Below are positions 10,701 to 25,100 of a DNA stretch of 64,000 nt, in pieces (position 1 is the first letter of the stretch; each line of letters begins with the position of its first letter). The stretch lies in the NCBI GenBank assembly GCA_036850595.1, contig CM072158.1, forward strand, positions 17,817,044-17,881,043, in the 5' to 3' direction. The translations under genes were made by a program, and so were the position numbers. Under the pieces are notes generated by a model. That model saw nothing but the letters and a program-made list of their open reading frames with translations, was not told where the DNA came from and made no database searches. The DNA is from Rhyacichthys aspro. Taxonomy: Eukaryota; Chordata; Actinopteri; Gobiiformes; Rhyacichthyidae.

Positions 10701-13700
10701 TGTTTAGTGCCTTTTTAGGTAACAGAAATCAACAGTAATGATCAGTTGCACTGCTGTTGTGCCTGATCTGGTTTGCAGAAACACTTTAAGGCCCGGGGGC
10801 CACATCAAGCCAGCCCGTATTATGTGCCTGGTAAATGTAAAAGGGTAAATTCAGAATTTTCAAAAGCTGCAGCACAGAGGAAATGTGTGTTTATAGTTAT
10901 CATTAGTGTTTGCGCAGGTTTTTTTGTGTTATCATGTTACTAGACTTAACTTGTGTGTTTATGAGACTGAAGTGTTCTCAGGTGTTAATACTTTTGTTAA
11001 TGTTGAGCCAGGCCTGGTTTTAGAAGAAAATGGAAAGAGTGGATCTAAAACTGAAGCGGGTACAGCTGTGACTTCGGCGTGTCAGTCTTGTCTGTGTGGA
11101 ATATAGAGTATATATTACACATATTTGTGCTGTTGGCTAAACAGTGTGTCTTTATTGAGCATAAGTGAGTTCACCGCATTGGCCCGGTCCTCAACTACAG
11201 TCCTGGGTTCTAATGTGGCCTTGGGGAAAAATAATTACCCACCCCTGATTTAACTGGATGTCTGGTGATGTCTATTCTAAGCCTTAGTTTCAGGTTTCTA
11301 GGTTGACAAACATTTTATGTGGAAAGGGCTGCATGACAGACAGGCTCTATTTTGTTCTCGAAAATTTTGATAATAAGTTCAACTAAATGTCAATTTTAGT
11401 GTGTAGTTTGTTTGAAATTCAACTGTCTTTAGAAACAATGCCTTAACGCATGTATTCTCTTACATAACCCTTTGGAAATTTTTGGTTTGAGTTTTGACCC
11501 TCTGAGGCCGCTGTAGTTTGCAGGGTGGAGTTTAAACCAAAGCAGGGAGAAATAGAACCCTGTTTAACTGATACAGTAGATGGAGAGTGATGATCGTTAC
11601 GTGTCTACACAATTATAGGGTGGTTGCATATGTAGTTATTAGGGAAATATGTGATATGCAGTAATTGCCTGGAATTTTTCTATTGGCAATTATTTATTTA
11701 ATGCCCTATTAGGGATAGAAAACTTCATCAATACATGACTGGGTTATAAATACTGTAAACCCTAACTTTTTTTTGGCTGCACCATGGTTTAAGGTAAACT
11801 TCTGAATGGACAGTTTTGGAGTTAAAATGCAAATTGTGAATGTCTGTCACATGGAATAATAATCTTCTGTATTGTGCAACCATAATGTGTAATTTCTTGT
11901 TTTCTGTGAGGGGTCTTATTTCTTAGTATTTTTAGTTGTTTTAGGGGATTTATATCTTTTACAAAGGAAGTAAAGTACTACAACAAAACACACAAGTAGG
12001 GGTTTGAGAAACAGTTAGGGATTAGGGTTCAGGGTAACAGACACCAGTGAAAAATGAAATCCTTTCTACTGCTTTAATAGGACACCTGTCTTTATGTAAA
12101 TTGTAGTTCAGCATTTTTACACAGGCTCACTGTCCAGGGAGCAATATCATTTCCTATAATATCCCAGTAGTATATGTGTTAAACTTCATGTTACTAATTT
12201 CCCCTTTTTTTTGTTTTTGCCCCTTGCTCATGGACCTGCCTACTCTGACTGCTGCCTCCACGTCCCTTGGTTTTTTAACCATCTCAATGACTACTCCGGA
12301 CTGCTCCGTTCTCCAACCCAGCTGTGAGTATTGTACTAAATCACATCAGTGCGCTGTGCTTTATGGGTCCTCTGTGTTCCACACACATACACTCTCACAC
12401 TAAAACTCATTCTTACAGCTGAGTCATTTTCACTGCTCAGCAAATAATTTCAACATTCTATCAAAGTGACTTGCAGGAAACGACTTTGTCATTAAGCTCA
12501 GGAATGGTTTTTAATGAGTTTAAGATGGTGCTTTAGTCACAGTGCATGCCCTAGTGTATTCCCTGAAACAGAAAATGTGCTGAGAATCTATTGCTAAGTA
12601 TTAGCTGTAAGGAACAAAGATTCTGCTATTGACGAGACATTGCAAAGTAATAATTTCGTGTAGCTTTGGAAAAAGAAAAAACAACAAAAAGCTGACATTA
12701 CGTATCTGCATGCACTTTGATATTATATTTTTTAGGGTGAACATATGTTGTTTATATTGTTGTTCCATTGCTGAAAAAACCCCCCCAATAAGATCACATC
12801 ACTAATTGTCACAGTTTTAATTTAACCCGTCACATCAAGTTATCTACGTACATCACTTAAATTCTACTGCCGTTAACGTGTAGCAAGACATTAACTATGG
12901 GCTTCTAGTTTATGCTCAACACTGTTTATGTGGCATTTAAAATCGTTGTAAGGGCTTGTTTATAATAGTGTACATGTCAGTAGTCTTAAAAAAAGGTGCT
13001 GTTTTCTGGACCTTTGGTTATTTGTAGTTCCTGATTGATTGACAGGTTAGGAATGAATTTAAGTGTCACAGTTTGAAGGGTTGGAAATTTGGTCTCCACA
13101 TTAACTTTAAAATATCATGTTGTAGACCTTAATATTTGTGGAGTAGCATTTAGAATGTGTGACAGACACTTAAAGTAAACCATTACCAAGCTTGATTTTA
13201 GAGCATACTGTTGGGAAAGAATACTGTAAGAGAAGCCTATGGTGCTTTAAAATAAAGGAGGTTCTAGTTGAAATGCTGTAGCAATAATTTCTTATTTCCC
13301 AGTGCAGTTGTGTTGCCTCTAGAGAAAGTTGTGTTTTGTTTTTTTTGTTTTTTAAATCTGTTTATTTTTGGTTCACAGCAACAGAAGAACCTGGAGGGCT
13401 ATGTGGGCTTTGCAAACCTTCCCAACCAAGTTTACAGAAAATCAGTGAAAAGAGGCTTTGAGTTCACGCTGATGGTTGTGGGTGAGTATTTGTCTTCTGG
13501 CACATCTCAGTTGATCTGAGAAACGCCTTCTGAGAGCTCTGTTTCTGTTTGACCCTGGTGTGTGGCTGGGATAGTCTCTGCTGTTGTTGATCCATACAGT
13601 GCACATGGTTGGTACTTGTAGGTATTGTACATGTTCACGCCTTGTGCACAGTTGGATTTCATACAGAAGCTGTGGCTGCTCGATTGCGTTAGAGACAGTC

Positions 13701-16116
13701 TCAGTTATAGAGGATATGTAAAACAAGACTCCAGGAAGCCAAATGCAAACAAATGCTGGCTGCCGAGCGTAGCAAACTGTGTGGATTGGGTGGTGTGAGC
13801 AGGCTTCCTGTCATTCCATTCATGCAGCCAAGTCCGAGCCTGAGCAGCTGATTGAGTGAGGCGCACCCTGCAACCCCCTTTTCCTTTCTCTGCTTTACAA
13901 CCTGTACCTGAGCAGGAAACCGCACTGAATGCCTGCATGGTGTCACTTCCTGTCTCTTACGTTCATGTGGTTGACAGAAACTGTACACATTTAGGCCCCA
14001 CCCCCTCTGAATGGTGGGGATAAGCCACTGATGTAAAGATGTGGAGCATGTCCAAAGCCTTATGTTTGGTATGGTGACCTGCCAACAAGGCACACAGTTG
14101 AACATGGGATGATATAAGATTTAGAGGATTTGTTTTAGGGCTGCACATCACAGTGCAGTGCAATAAGACACAGAACTTATGTTTATTACGATGGGAAGAA
14201 CATGTATGTAAACAACATGGCATTTCTCTAATTGGAGAAAACTACAGTTTCTCACAGATGATAAATTCAGTCCGTGACCAGGTGTACGTTTAAAATACCT
14301 GCCTGCCTTGGTATGGTGAATTGCAAACAAGGCAAAAAACAAATGTCAAAATTTTAGCTTGCTTACAAAGAGTGTCAGATGCTGTAACTTGACTGTTACA
14401 TAGACTGCTCTTGTTTTGACAGCCTACCTGCACTTTTTGTCTTGTAGGGGATTTTTCCCAATTTTTGTGTAGATTCCTTGTCTTCTTGGACAAGATTTTG
14501 GAAATTCTCTTATTTTTCTAGGAGACCAAAATGACAAACAGACCTCATCTCTCAATATAAAGTCATTGTCAAGCAACAGAATGTTTTTCCCCCAAGATGG
14601 GCGTGGCATCAGTAGATGAGGTGCTGAGCACTTACTCCATACCAGCATCCCTATAACAACAAGTGGAGCCTGCTCCCCTCTGGCTGGGTTCACGCCCTGG
14701 AGTTTCCCCCCGTTGTGAGCGCTCACAGGAAAGGGGCTGTTATGTGGCAATTTCATGTGCAGCATGTAATTAGAGGAGAGAGTAATTGGCAAACCCAGGC
14801 TCCTGTCATGCTCTGAGTCGATGAAGCGGTAGATAGTGTGTGCGCTTTGCCTTTGCGTTGGAGACGCGATGGGAGTGTTCTAAGCACTCGCCCACTGGGG
14901 ACCCACTGGCTGTGGAATTTATTGGATGTAATGGAATTTCTAGACATGTATTTCACTCTGAGACAAAGCGAGGGACTAGGTTATATATATACAGCTTTCT
15001 TGACAGCATTTTATTTAGTGACAGAAAGTTTAACAGTGATATAAATATTGTGTTGAACTCAGCAGAGAAAGTTTGATGGGGAAATTACACATTTCCTCTA
15101 TCTATGACAAATAGTACAGCATATATAGAACTGGTAAGGAACTTGACATAAATAAAGTAAACGGTAAATTTCAGTCAGATGTTATCTGCTGCACAATATA
15201 TTGAAAACCTATTGTTTCATACCAGTGTGCACAATTTATGAATTTGTGATATTCTGTTTCGGAGACATTTACACAATTAATTTGGCAAAACAAAAAGATT
15301 GAATCCAAACATTAACGGCATATAGTTTCTTTTCCTGTTCCATCTGAATACTTGTGTAATCCCCAGTACCCAAAGGAAAGAGTGTTATAGCCATAATTTA
15401 CGACAACATGGCACTGCAGGCTGAATTGCAGATCAACCCATTTAGAAAGGAAGCTGTAATCATTTCTTTTTAATAGCACTATAAAATGTATTTTTGATGT
15501 ATGCCACCACAGAAATTTCAAGTGGCTTTCTTATTCTTGTAAAGCTTTCCAACAGATGATAAATATGCTACACAATTAGTGTTAAGTTCAGTGACTGATG
15601 AAGTAGCAGTAATGTTACCCAACAGGAGGAGAAGTGGGAGAAGGGGTTTACATCTGTAGTACCTAAATATAATTTGGAGTCAAATGTAAATAGTGAGGCA
15701 GATATAGTTACAATAATTACACACACATTGTTTTCTCTAAACCCATTTTTGTGTACACGTCATCAGAAGACCATGCCTGTATTCTGCTGCTCTCTAATAT
15801 CTTTGAGTTGGGAGATAGGTGTTGTCATTTTGGTCTGCTTGACAAAAGTTAGAAAAGATTTTAAATCTTCTTCTTGATATGGTGAACTGCCAACAAGATT
15901 GCCAAAAGAGAACAAAGTGGATACAGGTTGTCTTTATGATACACAACATCATTACAGCTATTGTTTTCTGGGTTATCCTTAATAAAATCTGTATTCATTG
16001 TACATCATTATTTTTTTTTCTTGGTAATTCAGGACTGAGGTCAGACTACAACACCAATAAACTAGCATGTTTGAGTTTTATTTAAAAAGCGCTATATAAA
16101 ACAATATATTATTATA

Positions 16117-16155
<39 letters not shown>

Positions 16156-19100
16156 TTATTATTTTATATATTTTATATATTTTATAATAATAATAATGTT
16201 TAAGCAAGTGTTGAGCATTAGCATTACCTTCAAAATTATTGTAAGCAGTAGCATAAACTACCATAGGGATAGACTAAGGGGGTTATCAATAGTATAAACT
16301 ACAAAAGGCCTTTACCATTAGCGTCAGCATACACTTCAGCAGGCAAAAACTACTGTTAACATTAGCATAAACTTCAACAGGCAAAAACTGCTGTTAGTGT
16401 GAGCATAAACTTTAACAGGGTTTTATCAGAGGATTCTAAGACTTCTTTGTCTTCAGAGGAAGTCAAAAATAAAGTTTTTGACATCCTCTTTTTTCTAGAA
16501 GTAGAAAATGATGAGTGAGGATTATCTGCCTGTGTAGAGCCTAAGGTTCAGTGTCTTAATATTTAGAATATTGCCATTTTAATGAAATGTGTAGTAAAAT
16601 ATTTTCTAAACTGAACAAAGTAATATGTGAACCACTGTAGGTCTTATCCTTGTGCATGCTCACAGTTTACATTAGTTTTGGTGTGGTGCGTTGGGGGTGT
16701 GCTGTGGTTGGCGCTCCAGTGAAAGTGGGCCATCCCCATTGGTTGGTAAAGTCAATATTTGTGAGTGATTTGCACATTGGCAGGAACTGACCTTGGTGTT
16801 TGCCACTGCAGCCATTGCTCTTTGTTTGGTGCTGGCTGACAGCTGAAAGAGCTCTGCTGAGGCCTTTTGAGAAAGAATGCCCCACATACATAAGAGAGGC
16901 TTTTAGGGGAAGACAATCTGACAGCGGCAGGCACGGGGAAATTGATGGCTGTGCCAACAGATGTATATGTCAGGCTTTTGTTATGTTCCAGACTTGTTAA
17001 ACTTTTACTGTCTGCTTTGCTTTTGGGGAAAGTCCCATTCATAAAGATAGTGTAAGGAAGAGAAGATGTACACCTTCAAGCTATAATGGATGTTGAGACT
17101 TTCGCTTTGATAAACAAACAGAGCACTTTTGTTTCACCTGTAAGTTAACAGCCCACTGTCATGGATGCCCTGTCAAATGAATTAAGCTAATGCAGTGCCC
17201 TATTTAAAACTAAACTTTTCCTGCTTTCCCTCTTCATGCAGTGGGAAGTGCCTTTGAATAAACCCCCACAGTTGACACAGCTGCTGGAAATTTCCTTTAA
17301 AGGAAGTGTGCTGGCTGCTAAGCGATCCACACCGACCAGTCTCATCTCAGTGGGCAGGCTCAGTGAGCGCGGCCCTCCTCCGGTGCTGAAAAAGATGCTC
17401 TGCTGAATGGGCTATTATACAGTTAGCTGGTCCTCAGAGGCTGCAAAATGTCCACCAGTTTTAAGTGACCTAACTGCACCTCCAACCGTAATGGAATCAC
17501 AAGTACGATGGAAAAAGAGAGTAGAGCCTCAAATCACGCCCCGTTTCCTCAACTCTGCCTAGAATCTTTTCAGAGTCTGCTCCAGGGCCCAGTGCCAGCT
17601 GTGGTCCGTTAGCCACTCCTAAATACCACTGCTCTAATGAAGTACAGTCACTATATCTGTGCTGTGATTCATTTCCAAATACTTAAGTTATTATTACTTA
17701 GTTGAGACTTTGTGCTTATGCTTTTCTAATGTTTACTACTAATGTTTTCTAGCCTGCATCACCTCATTCTTCTGCTCTACTTTAAATTGACATTGATTCT
17801 GCCTCCATTTTGAGGAAGACAAAGTGGCTGTTGTAGATCAAATCCTACTGTGGAATATGTTTTTGAAATTTACCACAGGCAGCCAGTTGAGTTCAACCTT
17901 TCTCTTTTTTCTTGTGTTCTTTTGCAGTTCATATTCTCAGACTGCAGATTATAATGTGTTGGAGGTAGAAGGTCAAACTTCATTTATGGGGTTAGGCTCA
18001 GTCAGAGCAGCAGGGTGCTGATGTGTTTTAATGAACCAAGACCAATTAGTATGAGGTCACAACACCACAGCTAATGTTGGTCACATTAGCTTCCAGACAA
18101 GCAGTTATGATCACCAGCACCACAGCCTGTGGTTAGGCTCTGGAGAAACCCGGACTCCTCATGTTTCCACTGGGATAGACTTGGATCAGGATCTCCATCT
18201 CAGTAGAGTCTATGCTCCTGCTGTTTTCATCAGTTTTCCAAATTGAAGTAGGCATTTTTATCGCTTGTGTTTGAGCCACAGTTTGCACAAGCCACAGCCT
18301 CTCAGCTTTGAGTGAATAAGTGATCTCCACTGCCCTCAACCTTGAGTAATGTTTGCCGCATTCTCACATGTTTCATCACGGATCAACTGGAATTGCTCAG
18401 ACGTTTCTTAAACGTTGATCACACGATAAATGTAGCTCTTCCCTCTCGGAAAATATTTATGGTTTTGAAAGTGCACTGAAAGAATGCTCCCTTTGTGTGC
18501 TGTGTTCTTCATCTGTCCGTCCGCTCTATTTACAGGCGATGAGTGCCTGGCGTACAGGCAGCAGTGGCCCTGGTCAGACACAGCCGCTCAGCCACTTGGA
18601 AAGGTCAGGAACAGCTTTTTGGCAGCGGTGCCAGGCCGTCCTGTGAACGCCTCTTCTCTATGACACTGATGCTTTTGTCAAGCAGCTGCCTCTTGCCTCC
18701 CATTCACCTCAGTCTTTACAGATACACTATTGATGCACCCAGATGACTCCTGTAAAGACTGAAGCTCCACCAGTAGCTGCTGTTATTGTTATTTACAGAT
18801 CAGCATTATCAATTTACTCATAGTAGTGGAATGGGGAACTTTCATGATGAATTCCTTAAGTTACTTTATTCTCTGTTATTGAACATGAACTTGTTCTTCA
18901 CTTTAAGATTTGTCATCCAGTTGTATTACACTGTACAGCAGATATTTTTGTCTTGATTACATATAGTAGTATTTGATCAAGTCACAGGTTCTAATGATTG
19001 CCACCAACTGCCACACAAACTTTTTGGTTTTTTATGTGTTCTATGGCCAGTAGACTCTTACTACAGTCCTAATTCATCTTTTGTTCCAAGTCTGTGTTAT

Positions 19101-22100
19101 GAAATGGCCTGGAAGCAGTTTTCCATAAGTTAATTTTTACACTGTAGTTTATGGGGACAATTCTTTAGAAACTGTTATTGTATCTGATAAAAGTTTGCAT
19201 AATTGGACTAAAGTATTCTAAAATATCTTGAGGTGCACGATTCATTACTCTACAACGGAGGGCAAAGAGTCATTTATAGGCTACGGTTAGCTGATGCCTT
19301 TTGTTCTGTTTTTCTTACAGTGAATGCTTTTCATTTCATTTTCCTTGTTTTTTTAAGTGAATTTTTTTGCTGATTGTCACAGTTCTTAAACTCACCCCTC
19401 CCCTTTCCTTTTCCCCAAATCTCTGATTAGATTCCTGAAATGCAGACAGGAAAAGAATTAGGGAGGACAAAACTTCCACTCTCTCTCTCTGCCTCTTCCT
19501 TTGTCTCATGTTAAAGCTTGCCTCTTGTTTAAGAGAAACTTTTTAGGAGAACCATTTCCTGTCCCTGGAAATGTCTGAATGTTAAACATGCCAAGAATGT
19601 GAACCGGTAAAAGGGTTGAGTTGAAAATGGAGCAGATAAACATGTGGAGATTGTGTCATGTTGCTTCTCGGCCTGCCGTGAAAAGAGGATTAAAAAACAA
19701 GAACAGCGTGAAAGGCATCTCTGGAGTTAGAACCCACCCATTTAACTCTGCTGTGTTTTTCTGTTTCAGGGGAATCTGGACTGGGAAAGTCAACACTCAT
19801 CAACTCGCTTTTTCTGACAGACTTGTACTCGCCTGAATACCCAGGGCCATCACACCGAATCAAGAAAACTGTACAGGTAACAAAACCACACTCAAAACTC
19901 AACAGTGATCTCCATCGGCCTTTTAGACTAGCAGTAAATGGTGGAGTTAGTCACCTTGTTGTTACAAGTTGTAATCACAAAGCACAGCACAATTTCCTTG
20001 ATAGTACGAATACTATCAAGGAAATTTTAAAAAGACCTGAAAGTCTGAAATATTACAGGCCTGGGTTCCGTTTGGTCCCGACAGAGACCGCCTCCTTTTG
20101 CCAGACCAACAGGTGTTTGGTTCAAAACATGGTCCGCTGTAGCTTTCAGAAGTCAGAAAGTCTGGACCAAACAGCACAGGTGTGAAAGCCCCCTTTGTTT
20201 GTTAGGAAGCAAACAAATGCAAGATGAAAAAAGGACTGCACAGAAGACAGAAGATATTGAGGTTCTACTTTCTGTCCATAGTCAACATCCAATTTGGCAT
20301 CACTAGATTATGACATACCTCAATGTGGGAATAAAATATTCCATTTATACACAGCATTGTAGTGAGTTCTTTACCTGTTACTGACTATATCAAACTGCAA
20401 AGAATATTGAGACATTGAGAATTTTCAGCTGTTGAAACCTGACCTGTAAGCGTAACATATTCCAGTTCAGGTCTGAAGGCCACAGGAGAAGTTAACACAG
20501 GTGTGCCCTAAGCTTCTTTGGGTCTTATCAGGTACATAGTTGCTCTGTGAGATGTTGTTTGTGATGCAGCTGTTGCCACCCAAGTGTTAGTGTTAGTCAG
20601 TGAAACCGGTTCCTCCGCTGTGACAAAGGCCTCGTGTGCCAAGCGCAAACACAGGTTATAAATCCAAATTAGCCTGTGTAATCATAGCGTTGTTTTATGG
20701 AGGCTACTCGTTAAGATTTGGGCGAGCTGTGAATCTAACCTGGAACTTAACAGCAGAGGATCATCCATGAATGACTAGACCAAACATAAACATACAATAA
20801 ACTCATATTGTATAGTCTTCAATCAGCTGTGACCAATGATTGTGAAGCAAGCTCCAACAGTGGACCTATGAAAACACAAGGCTTCACTGTGCAAAGCCTC
20901 GGACCACCAGCTTGTGAAGGCGGTTAGACAGAGGAAGCCCACAGTTATAGAGTGCTGAGGTGTAAACCAAACAGAGAAGCACTTTTTACACAAGAAGGTG
21001 TTTTATTGGAGACAGTAAATAAACCCAGACAACAGTGAGGATATGGCTGTGTACAGAGAGCCTCAGATGGAACAGGAGGAAGAAAGATGCCTCTATTGGC
21101 ACTGGGGATGGTCTGTTATTGCACTTGCATTACTGTATTGGAGGAAAAAGGCTTGATCATCTAATGAATTGCAAAGAAGAAATCATCTGTGAAAGGAAAT
21201 TCCTTCAGACAATTTTAGACGGACGCTCCTGAAAAAGTTCCGCCATTGTCTCATGCTTTAACTTTTGAGTAGAGCTCATCACTGCCCCCTACGGCCGGCT
21301 CATGTACTGCTCCGCTGTGCTTATTGATATGGACCATAGGGATCTGAAGAGCCTTAATACTAAATTTAGCTAACAAAATTTGGGTTTGACATAATGTCTT
21401 TGTATTTTGCGGAGTCGTATTGGTTCCGTTTTTTTTTTGTTTTTTTTGTTTTTTTAATCAAGCAGAAAAGTTGCAATGTTATTGTAGTGGGGTAAGGAAT
21501 ATGGGTGGCCTGCTGATATAACATTTTTGGGTTAGCAGGTCCTGGGGAAAACATTAAGACATGATCTAGGATTTAATATTGAGGCTTTCAATAGGTAAGT
21601 GTGTTCAGAAAGTGACAATCCATACCCTTCAAATAAGAGATTGGCTGTTGGTCTACATGGCTTGTCAACATTGAATCAACCACAGTGGAAAATTCTTCCG
21701 AGAAAATGGCTATTCCAGTGGCTCTGACAAACAATCCAAAAGGAAATATAGAAATGAAAAAGAAGGCAATGTGATACTTGGGTAATGCATTCACGACATG
21801 GGGATGAACTTGGAGCTCGGTCAGCTAGGAGTTTAAGGTAAGGGAAGAAAGTGGCAAAAACAGGAATCAGGTGTATGATATGACCAAGAAAGAGGAAGTG
21901 TATGTTTACTCCATGACAGAATGTATTAGTCAGTTAGAGTTTGCACTGTGTCATGTACTGATAGTGAAAGTATGCAGAAGGACACATAACCGTTAACAGT
22001 CTCACTGAATGCCTGGATCACAGAGGACAGTGTTTCGACCAGCACATGTGACCCCCTGAATGCGCTTGATCAGATATAAACAAGGTCTGACAGGTCAAAG

Positions 22101-25100
22101 ATGGGGCAAAACAGTTGTAAAGACAAAAACATGCTCTTCATATGGAAAGCCTGAGCCTATAGTCTATAAGTCTATAGAGTATGGTTCTTCGTGACAAACA
22201 TGTTATGGACCGCACTAGGGTTTGGTGAGGTCATGTTATGATTCTACTTGGAGCGTGATAGTGTATTTTCAGTTATTAGTAAAACATAATGCGATAAATG
22301 TGTTACCTTATGACCTGCAATATTTGAACTCTTATTACAAGATGAAATGTATTGAAAGGTACAATCTCTGGACTTATTCACTTTATTATTATAAAAATAA
22401 CAAATATATAATATTAAATAAAATAACTATTGAGGTTTATACGGCTTAGTATACTTATTAAGCATTATTTTACATTTTTACTTTTGTTACTTTAAAGTCA
22501 ATCATATCAAGAGAAAAAGGAACCTACTGGTTTCAGCAAACCCACTGGCTGGCACTACAATGAAGTGTAATTTCATTTCCGCCTGCTTTGGTTTCAGTTG
22601 ATAAACAATAATTTTTCAGTGGAGAAATATAATTAATATTTAGGAAAAAAACGAAGCTCTGATAGTTGGTAGACAGTTCTTAACCAGCTATAATATTGTG
22701 CCTTTAAATTGTTTATCATAGTCTTATGTAAAGCAAACCAAAACCTTATCATAACCAGTTTCCCTTTATATATTCTGAATATCCCTTTTATGTTAAAAAA
22801 TAAAATAAAATACTGCATTGTGTTTGACTGACTACTCTTTATAATTTGTAATAGCAATGTTGAGAATGTTAAATGAGCCCATATGCCTCATTTGCATTGA
22901 CGTAAGCAAACTGTATTTCCTGAGAGAAGATGTCAAGGAGTAGTAACCCCCACCAACAACTTCCTGTGATGATATCTTTGAAAGTGCAGTTTGACTTCAC
23001 ACAAACTGTTTTGACTTCTGCTCCCTCAGACCTGCCCAATTTCTGATGATGTAATATGTCTAAATCCATAAAAGACAGTCTTGTGTACCTTGAGCTAACT
23101 GTGCCCATGTCAGTCTTGTCTTGATGTGCCAAAACCACACTGCAATGTTGTACCGCCGACCACACCTGCCAACGAATGCACATCAGCTTAGTGCTGCTAA
23201 TTTGAGGAGTCACCCAGCATGTTTATCCAGGTCAGATGACTGTATTGAGGAATTACTATAAAGAGCACTATGTAGTGGCGAGGGAGCGGTTCAGATTTAG
23301 AAGATTTTCATTTGTTTGAAATCTAAGCTATTTCTTCCTCCGCTAATTCCAAACCCCTCCCAGTCTTTATACCCATAAGGCCTTTTCTGATGACGGCTCA
23401 GACATCTGTTTACAATGCTACATTCAGAGGCTTCCATGAGCTTAGCCCTGCTCAAATCATCGTCATGTTAAATTAAGCAGACTTCAAAGCCGCAGGTGTC
23501 ATGGTTCTAGTCTTCCATTTCTAGTGCCGAGGATACGGGTTGGGCCCGCAGCTGCATAGTTTTATTGAAGCTCGCGTTTGAAGACTGAAAACTGATACTG
23601 TTGTCGTGAATGAGCCGTTACTGTGGCACAGATAGGCCCCAGTGGGTTTAGTGTACAGTAGATCAGCTGTGTGTTGAAGATCTTCTCTTCACCTGCTCCT
23701 TGTGATCTACTACTTTGCTCTAAATCTCCTCTAATCCCCAGCAGCGCTCTGACAGACTGCTCTCACCTCACTGCTTCGTACAAGTTCACCTGCACATTCC
23801 ACTGCTGCGCTCAAAGGAGATTCAGCATGTTTTTGCCATCACAAATTTATCCTACCTTGCATAACACTATTGCTACATGTTTTTCCTGACTTATTCCAGT
23901 GGTTGCCTGTTTGAACGCAAGCCACTGAGACGTTTTCCGTTTGTGACTCATCACATCTTGTTGTGGGTGTCATGTATTTACAAAGTAAACCAATTGTCCA
24001 TAGAAAATGGTCTCCTTGTTGACGTGTGATTGGTTGTTTATTAGGGCTATACGATATTAGAAAACAAAAACTGAGACTAAATAAAGAGTACTGGTTTAGA
24101 CCTGGTATATTCCTACATTTAGAGGCACCACAGTTTTATTTCAGGCTATGTTTGGATGATGTTTTTAAAAGACAAAAAGTAAATGTCCATCACACGGAAG
24201 ACCATAAGGTTATTGTGACAAAGTGTGGTTAAGTTCTTTCAATTATAGTTACTGCAGCACAAAGAATTACACTATATTGTGCAGCACTATTATTGATTGT
24301 GGTTTATATAATGTGACTGGTGCTGTAAGCGGAGTCTGCAGAGTATGAAACTAGTACCTTATTTTCCATTGGATTTATAGCACATAAGTTTGGATAGGGG
24401 GGATATTATAGTATGAACCAACATTAGCAAGGATTCAGACTTGTTAGTTATGCGTTATTGTCTGCTCTCACATGTTGTACCAATCCACTGTCGCTCAGCA
24501 AAACCACTCGGATCATTGCTCTCATGTATAAAAATGGAAAGCCTGTGGACTTTCTCCTGCGTGTATGAACACAGATTTCTGGAGAAAGTCTGGATGTGAT
24601 TCTCTTGACATCTTTGAAGACTTGTAAGAGCGTAAGAAGTGAGAAAATGCTAATCCCTGTAAAACTGTTGTTGCAGGCATTATTCAATGAACATCTCATA
24701 AACCAGCTTTAATTTCAAATTCAAAGTGATAATTCTTCAGCCAACATTAAAGATGAATTGTCAACAACCAGCAGAGGAGTCAGTGGAGTGTTAAGGCCTG
24801 ACTTACATTCCCTAAAATGCTTATGCTATAATAAACATCCTGTGGGCTCTATCTGATTCAATTTAACACTAAAAGAAAAGTAAATTGCTTCCTATTTAGA
24901 GGTCAGACAGTTTTATCTTGTGGCTGTGCTGAGAGTGGGTCCATATGATTATATACACATTCTCTATAAACTTTGTAATATAGAATAACTTGTCTATCTA
25001 CAATGATCACAAACAGCTGTGAGTATTATAAGAAAATAGAATGAGTTTCCCTTTCGATTGTATACCAGATGGTGTGTCACTAATTGTATTGATTCTTATT

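Larger units (their letters stand above)
4730..13378 (+). other. septin 7 intron 1 (split by the putative microexon)
   Basis: An 8.6-kb interval between the first exon and the QQKNLEG exon. It holds a recursive-splice-like site (5392-5399), a MITE fragment (about 6075-6212), a stretch of higher sequence complexity around 7240-7430 that could be a conserved element, and the 2-nt microexon at 12322. No other coding exon was recognised. Confidence 0.8.

Noticed and set aside
12010..12040. TTAGGGATTAGGG telomere-like stretch
   Set aside because: Only two imperfect units; expected by chance.
12230..12323. Alternative first coding exon starting at ATG 12230
   Set aside because: Its frame reaches the 12324 donor in phase 1 while the next exon needs phase 0, so it would frameshift septin 7. 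The 2-nt exon reading fits better.
13701..14792. Cluster of overlapping minus-strand frames in septin 7 intron 2
   Set aside because: Mutually overlapping frames without homology; they look like chance openings in less AT-rich intron.
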